This document shows, piece after piece, positions 26,795 through 36,600 of a DNA stretch of 64,000 nt. The translations under genes were made by a program, and so were the position numbers. Position 1 is the first letter of the stretch, and the number at the start of each line of letters is the position of its first letter. The DNA is taken from contig JAIYAP010000007.1 in NCBI GenBank assembly GCA_027488935.1, forward strand, positions 1-64,000, in the 5' to 3' direction. The DNA is from Saprospiraceae bacterium. GTDB lineage: Bacteria; Bacteroidota; Bacteroidia; Chitinophagales; Saprospiraceae. The notes under the pieces are model-generated. The model was not told the DNA's origin and ran no database searches. It worked only from the letters and a program-made list of their open reading frames with translations.

Positions 26795-27478
26795 TTATTT
26801 ATCCATCAAACGCAATCCTTCTCGGCGGGTTAAAGGAGCCAGCGATGTTGCAGCAATAAATGCCCGAACCGCCTCAGGATTGGTGCGGGAATATTGTCGC
26901 AAGGCCCAACCCGCCCCTTTTTGAATAAAAAACTCCTTGGATCCAGCCAGGCGTCGGATATACTCGAACAGGAGCGCCGAATCGGTATCGTTTTTATACG
27001 AAAGTTGAAAAATAATGCTCACCCGTTGCAGCCACATATGGCCCGAATCCATCCAGCGTTCGGTGACAGGTTTTATTTGTTCGGGGAACCGTTTGAAGTG
27101 CATGCCCACCAATTTGGCAATCCAATCGACCGTATCCCACCAGGATCGGGTACAAATGAGGGTTTCGAGCAATTGTATGGCCTGTGCGTCGTGTTTTTTA
27201 ATCGTTTTTTCAACACATTGTAAGGCAAAATAGTGCATTTCACGGTGATCATCTTCAAAACACAAATGGGTAAGCGCAGGAAGGTCGGCAGGCGTGGGCA
27301 AGCCGTTTTCCTGAAATATTTGTTTGGAAATGGCCACCCAATGCGGCGCCTTCAGGCCAAAAAATTCAAATTGATGGCGCATATAAGCCATTTGTCCCTG
27401 GGCAATGGAAGGGTCGCCCGCCGTACGAAAACGCGCTGCAACCAGAGTATAATAGGATTGAGGATCGAGCATGCCCAT
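26795..27478 (-). CDS. AlkD-like DNA alkylation repair protein
   Basis: 227 residues, all-helical HEAT-like repeats. Matches the DNA alkylation repair (AlkD) family: HLCFEDDHREMHYFALQCVEK, TRSWWDTVDWIAKLVG (the WWDTVD region that faces the lesion), KEFFIQKGAGWALRQYSRTNP. The family excises bulky or cationic alkylated bases without base flipping. An alternative start (MLDPQ, two codons in) lies at 27472. Confidence 0.9.
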   Translation of the reverse strand: MGMLDPQSYYTLVAARFRTAGDPSIAQGQMAYMRHQFEFFGLKAPHWVAISKQIFQENGLPTPADLPALTHLCFEDDHREMHYFALQCVEKTIKKHDAQAIQLLETLICTRSWWDTVDWIAKLVGMHFKRFPEQIKPVTERWMDSGHMWLQRVSIIFQLSYKNDTDSALLFEYIRRLAGSKEFFIQKGAGWALRQYSRTNPEAVRAFIAATSLAPLTRREGLRLMDK

Positions 27479-27615
27479 ATTTTTAGTGTCGAAAGGTACA
27501 AAGAGGCCTCCAAAACCTTGTATCCATCGAAAGGAAAGCCGCGCTTAAAACTAAATTGCGCGAAAAGCCGTTCCTTTGCAATCCAATCCAACTTACGTGA
27601 ACACATCTTTTTGAT

Positions 27616-28500
27616 ATGATGAAACAAGTCTTTTTACCCTTGGCGACCATCTGCTTTCTATTTGGCGCCTGCGCAGTGAAACCCAAAGCAAATTTTACCA
27701 TGCCGGTTAAAAAAGTAACGGCACCTGCTTTGGTCAACTTTACCAACACCTCTTTGAAAGCAGAAAGCTATGAATGGGACTTTGGGGATGGTGGTACTTC
27801 CAAAGAAGTAAGCCCTAGCCATAAATACAAACATTCCGGCAATTTTACCGTCGTACTTAAAGCCACTAAAGGCAACAAAACTGTTCTTTCCAAACAAATG
27901 ATCCAGGTAACTGCACCCGAGCGCTGTCTCGTAGAAATTGAAACCACCATGGGCACCATGCTTGCCGAACTGTATTCGGCAACCCCCAAGCACCGCGACA
28001 ATTTTGTCAAACTTGCCGATGAAGGCTATTATGACGAATTGTTGTTTCACCGGGTTATTTCCGGGTTTATGATCCAGGGCGGCGATCCGAATTCTCGGGG
28101 CGCAAAACCCGGCCAATCCCTTGGCTTCGGCGGCCCAAGCCACTTGGTTCCGGCCGAATTTGTCGATTCACTGGTACACCTGAAAGGCGCAATTTGTGCA
28201 GCCCGCACCAGCAATCCAGAAAAAAAATCGAGCGGTTCGCAGTTTTACATTGTACAGGGCGCACCTGTTGCAGCGGAAATGCTCACCCAGATTGAAAACA
28301 GCCGCGGCTTTCACTACACCCCCGAACAACGGGCAGGTTACACCACCATCGGTGGCACCCCGCAGCTCGACCGTGAATACACGGTGTTTGGCCGCGTAAT
28401 TGAGGGTTTGGACGTTATAGACAAGATTGCGGCGACCCAAACAGGCGCTGGCGACCGCCCAACGACCGATGTGAAAATGAAAATTCGGGTCATCAAGTAA
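27616..28500 (+). CDS. PKD-cyclophilin lipoprotein (peptidyl-prolyl isomerase)
   Basis: 294 residues. A lipoprotein signal peptide ends at a lipobox-like FLFGAC (Cys about 20). A PKD domain spans about 27-98 (SYEWDFGDGGTSKEVSPSH), then a cyclophilin domain about 105-294: VISGFMIQGGDPNSRG, GSQFYIVQG, YTVFGRVIEGLDVIDKI. It would speed proline isomerisation during folding of envelope proteins. Fusion of a PKD domain to a cyclophilin is unusual and could tether or position the isomerase. TTCCTTTG at 27571-27578 may be part of the promoter. The OstA-like gene follows after 34 bases. Confidence 0.9.
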   Translation: MMKQVFLPLATICFLFGACAVKPKANFTMPVKKVTAPALVNFTNTSLKAESYEWDFGDGGTSKEVSPSHKYKHSGNFTVVLKATKGNKTVLSKQMIQVTAPERCLVEIETTMGTMLAELYSATPKHRDNFVKLADEGYYDELLFHRVISGFMIQGGDPNSRGAKPGQSLGFGGPSHLVPAEFVDSLVHLKGAICAARTSNPEKKSSGSQFYIVQGAPVAAEMLTQIENSRGFHYTPEQRAGYTTIGGTPQLDREYTVFGRVIEGLDVIDKIAATQTGAGDRPTTDVKMKIRVIK

Positions 28501-28534
28501 TTTCAAATCCAAGGAGCGCCGGGTTCCGAACAGC

Positions 28535-30433
28535 ATGCATTTATTTTTAAATTGCATTTCCATACGCACAAACTGGTACGATAAGGTGGCTTGGCCCTTT
28601 ATCGTACTCTTGTTCGTGTGCCCGGCGCTGCTTTTGGCCCAAAACCCCGGGACCGCCGCCCAGGATACCACCCAAAAACTGAAAATTGAAACGGCCCAAC
28701 AAGTTGAGGGATTTTCAAGAAACGGGCACGAATCGCGCAAACTTAGCGGCAACGTGCGGCTACGTCAGGAAAACACCCTGGTGTATTGCGATACGGCCAT
28801 CATTGACGACTATACCAACAATGCGGTGTTGCGGGGCAATGTGGTATTGGAGCAAAGTGATTCTGTAAAAGTATTTGCCGATTCGGCGGTGTACCTCGCA
28901 GCGATTAAAACCAGCGATCTGTTTGGCAATGTGGTGTTGGTCAATGGCGTACAGGAGTTATTTACCGACAAACTGCGCTACGATATGGCCAATAAGATTG
29001 CCACTTACCACCAGGGCGCTACCATGACCAATGGAAAAAGCCAGCTGGTAAGTCGACATGGGTATTATTTTGTCCAAAAGAAAGAGATTTACTTCAAGGG
29101 CGATGTGTTGGTGACCGATCCGGAATTTACGATGCGCACCGATACGATGCAGTTTAATACAGAAACCCAGACCGTTGGTTTTCTTGCGCCCACGTTGATC
29201 AGCCAGCGCAAAAGTAAAATATATACCGAAGGCGGTTTTTATGACATTGAAAACCAGTTTGCGGAGTTTGATAAAAACCCGCAATACGAAAAAGACGGGC
29301 AGAAAGGCAAAGCGAAAAAAATGCGGTACAGCGGCAGCACCAAAGAGTATACGCTGGAAGGCGACGCTTATATTGACGATCGGGATAAAGGGCAAAAAGT
29401 GCAGGCCGATGTGGTGCGTTTTAATTCGGAAACCGATGCCACGGTACTCAAGGGCAATGCACATTTTCAGGACAGCACCCGCGATATTACAGGTGCAGAG
29501 ATTCGGTACAACAGCAAAGTCAAAGATTTTCAGTTGCTGGGCCGGGGTCGGCTGGTGGATCCGCCGAATATTATTGAGGCCGATTCACTCAACTTTAATG
29601 ACGAATTAGGGAGTGGTTTGGCCCTTGGCAGCGTTATTTTTCAGGATACGGTGAATAATTACACCATTCTGTCATACCGGATGGATTACAACAAAAAGAC
29701 GGAATACCTCAATGCTTTTGGCGGATTTGGGTCGGATGGTGTGGCAGGCAGGCCCATGATGAAAAACCTGATGGAAGGTGACACCTTATTTATGAGTGCC
29801 GACACCCTTATTTCGTACAAACCAGACAGCGCATCGACCAACCGGTTACTGATTGCCCATCGGGATGTGCGTATTTTTAAAAGCGACCTGCAGGCGGTGT
29901 GTGATTCGCTTTCGTTTAGTTCGGTCGATTCTATTTTTTGGTTTTTCAAATTGGATAGTATTCAGCAGCCTTTGCTTTGGAGCGACACCACCCAGTTTTC
30001 GGGCGACACCATTCGATTGTTGCTGAAAAACAATAAAATAGATCGCTTGTGGCTTACAAAAAACGCCTTTGTGATCAATTCAGAAGAGGGCATTTTATTC
30101 AATCAAATAAAGGGCCGTAACATTACAACCACGTTTCGGGACAATGAGGCCAAAGAAATGTTTGTAGAAGGGAATGCGCAGGCCGTGTATTATGCTTTGG
30201 ATGATAAAGGTGCCTATGTAGGACTCAATGAGACTGCTTGTTCGGAAATGCGCATGTTTTTTGATAAAAAAAAGATAGAACTCATCAAGTTTTATGCAGA
30301 ACCGGCGGGTACTTTTACCCCGATGAGCAAGGCCGGTAAAGAGAACAAGCCCCTGGATGGCTTTTTTTGGGAGCAAAAACGTCGGCCGCGCAACATGGGC
30401 GATTTATTAAAGCAAAAAATTACAATACGTTAA
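28535..30433 (+). CDS. OstA-like protein (LptA/LptD N-domain family)
   Basis: 632 residues. A late signal peptide (hydrophobic VAWPFIVLLFVCPALLLAQ, about 18-36), then repeated OstA/LptA beta-jellyroll strands from about 48: VRLRQENTLVYCDTAIIDDYTN, LRGNVVLEQSD, LFGNVVLVNG, and later copies around LEGDAYIDD and VLKGNAHFQ. Such proteins bridge LPS between inner and outer membrane. It is far longer than LptA and lacks the LptD barrel; Bacteroidota carry such OstA-like proteins. Probably co-transcribed with the cyclophilin. Confidence 0.8.
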   Translation: MHLFLNCISIRTNWYDKVAWPFIVLLFVCPALLLAQNPGTAAQDTTQKLKIETAQQVEGFSRNGHESRKLSGNVRLRQENTLVYCDTAIIDDYTNNAVLRGNVVLEQSDSVKVFADSAVYLAAIKTSDLFGNVVLVNGVQELFTDKLRYDMANKIATYHQGATMTNGKSQLVSRHGYYFVQKKEIYFKGDVLVTDPEFTMRTDTMQFNTETQTVGFLAPTLISQRKSKIYTEGGFYDIENQFAEFDKNPQYEKDGQKGKAKKMRYSGSTKEYTLEGDAYIDDRDKGQKVQADVVRFNSETDATVLKGNAHFQDSTRDITGAEIRYNSKVKDFQLLGRGRLVDPPNIIEADSLNFNDELGSGLALGSVIFQDTVNNYTILSYRMDYNKKTEYLNAFGGFGSDGVAGRPMMKNLMEGDTLFMSADTLISYKPDSASTNRLLIAHRDVRIFKSDLQAVCDSLSFSSVDSIFWFFKLDSIQQPLLWSDTTQFSGDTIRLLLKNNKIDRLWLTKNAFVINSEEGILFNQIKGRNITTTFRDNEAKEMFVEGNAQAVYYALDDKGAYVGLNETACSEMRMFFDKKKIELIKFYAEPAGTFTPMSKAGKENKPLDGFFWEQKRRPRNMGDLLKQKITIR

Positions 30434-30673
30434 AAATGAATAATTTATAAAGAAAAGCGACTTTTTAAAAGTATTGAAATGCCAAATTAAGCCTTTTTTA
30501 AATTCCGCGTTCTACTAAAATCTCGTATTATTCTATTACAAAATCGGCATTTTTCTTACTTTGCAGCCCACTCACTACCGGTTGCATTTTTATTCCATTG
30601 ATTTCCTGTTTTATACAATGCGTTGCAAAACGCCGTGAATGGCGTATTTGTAAGGCATAAATATTTGCAACAC

Positions 30674-33600
30674 ATGCGGCTACCTTCTACCTTTCTTGCA
30701 TTTTTCTGCTTTTCACAACTTTCCTTGGCCCAATGTCCGCCAGTCGGCTTTCCCGAAGCGGGCAATACTTGTTCCACCGCACCCATATTATGTGCCAACC
30801 TGGATGGTTATTGTAATACGATTAACAATAACAATATGGTGCAAAACTTTCCGGGATGCCCGGGATTTCAACTGAACAACGACGAATGGTTTGCCTTCTA
30901 TGCCGGTTCTACCACCATCACCATGATTGTTACGCCGAGCAACTGCACCAGCAATGGCAGCAACCAGGGCTTGCAGGCTGGTATTTACAGGCAATGTACC
31001 AGTAATCCGGTGGACTTGCAATGCTCTTGTACCACCAATCCCTTTACCCTTACAGCCAATAACTTTATTGTTGGACAAATTTACTGGATGGTGATTGACG
31101 GTTGTGGCGGTGATGTGTGTGATTATTCGATCGATGTTACGGTCGGTTCTACCGTGGGTCAGCCACCTGCCAACCCGGGCCCGATCACTGGACCGGCCAA
31201 TGTTTGTGAAGGAAGTACCACGAGCTATACCATTACGCCGCCGGTTGGGGCATCCATGTATAACTGGACCCTCACCCCGCCCATCGGCACGCTTACCCCT
31301 AATAACAATACGGTCAATATTGCCTGGGGTAACAATACCACTTCCGCAGAGTTGTGTGTCAGCACTTCGAATGCCTGTTATTCCAATCCAACTCAATCTT
31401 GTTATACCATTGATGTGGTGCCCAGACCAACGGCCACGCTTTCGGGCGCAGGGATTATCTGTGCGGGGGGCTCCGGGAATGTTCCCTTAACCGTGAATTT
31501 TACAGGAGAAGGTCCCTGGACCTTTATTTATCGAATCAATGGGGTAAATCAGCCTGCTGTCACCACCAGTTCCAATCCCTATACCATCACTGCCACCGCC
31601 CCGGGCACCTACACCCTAGCGAGTGTTACCGGTGGTGCTGCAACCTGTACGGGAACGGTTTCAGGTACCTCCGTGGTATCACAAACCAATATCACCACCA
31701 CGACGGTCGTAACCCAGGCCATATGTGGCCAAAGCAATGGCGCCATCAATTTAACCGCCAGCAACGGTGCCGCACCTTATACTTTTATCTGGTCGAGCGG
31801 ACAAACAACGGAAGACCTGAGTGCCATCCCGGCGGGCACTTACACCGTAACCGTTACGGATAATAATGGCTGTACCAAAACGGCCCAGGCTACGGTCAAT
31901 GACAACCCGGTCACCCTCAACTTAACCGCCGTTGTAACCGCCAATACGACGTGTATCAATGGAAATGGGGCGATAAACTTATCTGTAACCCCTGCCAATA
32001 CCTACCAATACAACTGGTCAAATGGCGCAACAACGGAAGATTTGGCAGATTTGATACCCGGCTCCTACACCGTGACCGTTACTTTTGGCGTAAACTGTAC
32101 CAATACTGCTAGTTACACCATTAACGACAATCCAAATCAGCCCAATATTACGGCAACCACCACCCAATCTACCTGCGATCAAACCAATGGCAGCATCAAT
32201 GCTTCGGTCAGTGGCGGCGTGACCCCTTACACCTATTTATGGTCGAATGGCGAGACAACGGAAGACTTAAGTAATTTGTTGGCAGGGACTTATACCCTGA
32301 CGGTAACGGGCGCGAATGGTTGTACCAGAACCTCAGAATTGACGATCTCAAACAACAATCCACCGATTAATGTAACGGCCGTGGTGGTAAACAACACCAC
32401 TTGCCTGGGAGGAAATGGGAGTATTAATGTATCGGTGGCACCTGCCAATACCTACACCTATCTTTGGTCGAATGCCGAGACAACACAAGATTTGAGTAAC
32501 CTCCCACCAGGCACGTACTCGGTTACGGTTACCCAGGTGGGAAGTTGTACCCAAACGGCCGAATTTACCATCAATGACAACCCTGTTTTACCCAATATTG
32601 CACCCGTCGTTGTCAACACCACCTGCGATTTGGCCAATGGAAGCATTAGTTTATCGGTGAATGGGGGCGTAGCGCCTTATACGTATTTATGGTCTGGTGG
32701 TGAAACAACCAGTAGTTTGACCAACGTCTTGGCCAACAGCTATCAGGTGACCGTGACCGGTGCGAATGGTTGTACTCAAACAGCCGATATCACTGTGAAC
32801 AACAACAATCCACAGATCAATATTACCGCCACCATCACCGCCAACACCATTTGTATACCAGGCAGCGGCAATGGCAGCATCAATGTATCGGTGAGCCCGA
32901 TCAACCCGGCCTATACGTATATTTGGTCGAACGGATTTACCACGCAAGACTTGAACAACCTCGCGCCTGGAAATTACACCATCACGGTGAGCGCTGGTGG
33001 CACCTGTACAAATACGGCCGAATTTGAGGTACCGGACAATCCGAATTTGCCCACGATTACCGGCAATTTTATAGAATCGACCTGTGATTTGGCTAATGGC
33101 AGCATTAATATCAGTGTAAATGGCGCCACAACGCCGTACACTTATCTTTGGTCGAATGGTGCCATTACCCAGGACATTACCGGTTTGGTTGCCAATGGAT
33201 ACACCGTTACCGTGACCGGAGCCAACGGCTGTACCAGCACTTCAGAATATAGCATTACGAACAACAATCCGCCCATTTCGGTCACCGCAGTAGTTAGTTC
33301 TAATACAACTTGCAATGCGAATGCCAACGGTGCAATTAATGTATCGGTGGTACCTGCAGGCACGTACACGTACCTATGGTCGAATGGATTGACTACCCAG
33401 GATTTAACGGGTTTGGCCGCTGGCTCCTACCAGGTAACGGTTACGGGCGCTGGTTCTTGTTCAGAAACTGCTTCGTTTGATGTGTCAGACAATCCGAATG
33501 TGCCTAATTTAAATTTTAATGGCACTAATGCACGCTGCGGACTTAACAATGGCGCTGTTAATTTATCGGTTAGTGGCGGGGTAACACCTTATGTATATTT

Positions 33601-36600
33601 GTGGGCTAACAATGCAACCACGCAGGATCTGAGCAATGTGCCGAGTGGTTTTTACGAAGTGACGGTAACCGGTGCAAATGGCTGTACCAGTGTCGGGGAT
33701 ATCTTTGTAGATGATGAGGCAATTCCGGTTAGCATAAATGGTGTTGTGACCGATAAAACTTCCTGCCTGACAGACAATGGCCGAATTGTGCTTCAATTAT
33801 CGCCCTTCAATGTTACGGTAAGTTGGGCAAGTGGCAGCACGGCAACCACCCTGAACAACCTCGCGCCAGGTGATTACAGTGTAACCGTGAGCGCCGGAGG
33901 AACTTGCACCGAAACGGCTAATTTTACCATTATTGACGCTACAGAAATCCCAACCCTTACGACCGATGTAACCGCAGCCCGTTGTGGCTTACCCAATGGT
34001 GGAATTGATCTGGAAGTGAGTGGCAGCGTGGCTCCATATACCTATAAATGGTCGAACAACGCCAATACGCAAGATTTGACGAACAAATTGGCGGGTACTT
34101 TCACCGTTACCGTAACTTCGGCAACCGGATGTAGCGCAACCACGGAAGTAACCATACCGATCAATGATTTATCCATCGTAATTTTTGGCGGCATCAGCGA
34201 TAACACATCCTGCGGTCAACCGAATGGATCCATTTTTATTACGGCCGATCCCATCGAGAATTACCAATACAAATGGTCGAACAATGCCATGGTGGCCGAT
34301 TTATATAACCTGGCGCCCGGCATGTACACCGTGACTGTAAGTTTTGGCGTAAGTTGTTCCAGTACCGCAACGTTCGAAATTTTAAATGCCGCTACAGCAC
34401 CCAATTTGTCGGCTTCCGCAACAGCGGCCACCTGTAATTTGAACAACGGCAGTGCCCTGGCTAGTGCCAGTGGCGGGGAAGCGCCTTACACCTATAATTG
34501 GTCGAACAGCACTACCACCGCACAGGCCAATAACTTGATACCAAGTGTATATACCGTTACGGTAACAGGCGCCAATGATTGTACGGTAACCGCAACCACG
34601 GTGGTGTCTAACAACAATATTGCCTTGAATATCAGCGGTATTGCGAGCGAAAACACCTCTTGTATCAACGGGAACGGTGCCCTGAATATCAGTGTTGTAC
34701 CCGCAGGCACCTACACCTATGCGTGGTCGAACGCGGCCAATACCGCCAACATCAGTAACCTCGCACAAGGTGCTTATACGGTAACCGTAACGGCTGGGGT
34801 CAGCTGTTCTGCTACGGCAAGTTTTAATATTAATGACAATACACCCAACCCAAGCATTGTGCCCAATATTACGGCCGCGATTTGCAGCCAAAGTAACGGC
34901 GCAATTGATTTGACGGTCAGCAATGCCAGTGGTCCTTACACCTACCTCTGGTCGAACAATGCTACTACGGAGGACTTGACTGGAATTCCACCCGGCAACT
35001 ATGCGGTAACGGTGACTGCTTCCAATGGTTGCAAAGCCGATACCTTCCTGAATGTGGCCAACAACAGCACCAGTTTTAGTTTATCCGGCATAACAACGGC
35101 ATTGACCAATTGTGCCGCGCCCAACGGGGCCATTAATTTTACCGTTACACCGCCCGGCGCTTATTTAATTGCCTGGTCGAACAGCGCTACTACAGAAGAT
35201 ATCAGTCAGTTGGCAGCAGGCATTTATACCGTTTCCGTCACGGAAGTAGGCAGTTGTGTGGCGTCCGCTACGTTTGTTGTAGATGATCAACGTATTTATC
35301 CAAGCAGCACCCAAACCATTGCTTCTGAAATATGCGGACTTCAAAATGGCAGCCTCCAATTGACGACCCAGGGCGGCACCACACCTTATCAGTTTAGCTG
35401 GTCTTCCGGCCAAACCTCCGAAGACCTGAATGCAGTTGCAGCCAATACGTACACGGTAACCATAACGGATGCCAATTTCTGTACGGCTACCGCTACCGGT
35501 ACCATTCCAGGAAATACGGTTGGTTTTGCCATTGCCGGCACGCCTCAGCCTAATACTTCTTGTGTGAGTTCTAACGGCGGCATCGACTTAACAATCAGTC
35601 CGGCAGATCCCGGATTTGGCCTGTCGTACACCTATGCCTGGTCGAACAGTCCACTTACCCAAGATCTGAATGCGGTGGCAGGCGGCACTTATGTAGTGAC
35701 CGTGAGTGCGGGCGGCACTTGTACCAATGTGGCAAGTTTCAATATTCCCGACGACTCAAATCCGCCACAATTGGCTGCGGGCATTACACCTGCTTTTTGC
35801 GGACAAAATAGTGGTGGTATTGATTTGAATACCAGCGGAAGCCAGGCACCTTACACCTATACCTGGTCGAATAGTGGCCTGGAAGAAGATTTAAGTGGCG
35901 TTGTATCCGGCGATTATACGGTTACTGTAGTTGGGGCCGACGGATGTAAAACCATAGATCAATTTACGATACCAGAAAATACCCTTTTACCTAGTATTGC
36001 CGGGGCAGCAACTCCGCTTACTTCTTGTATCAGCAACAATGGCGCGATTAGCATTAATGTAAGCCCGGTGGGACTTTACACCTATAAATGGTCGAACGGC
36101 GCTACCCAGCAAAACCTCGCAAGCCTGCCCACCGGCGTGTACACGGTAACGGTAAATGGCGGAGGCGCTTGTATTTCGACGGCTACTTTTACCGTAGACA
36201 ATGCCACGCAAACCGTAGATTTGAGCAGCACCATCACGAATATTCTTTGTTTTGGCAATGCAACCGGCGCCATCGATGTGTCGGTAAATGGCGGAACCGG
36301 ACCATACACTTATGTGTGGCAACCAGCCGTACCGGGCAACTTGCAAGATTTAAATAACCTGAGTCCGGGCACTTACCGATTGACCACCACCGATGCCAAT
36401 GGATGTTCTGCCAATGCGGTTTACGTCGTTGCGCAACCTAATGCTGCTTTGCAAATTAATTGCGTTGCGAGCAATACGGTTTCTTTCCCGGGCGGATCAG
36501 ATGGATCAGGTAGTTTGAGCATTTCGGGTGGGACAGCGCCTTATACGGTGACTCCTTCCGTGGGTAATCCGCAAACCGGCGTACCGGCGGGCGTATTGAA

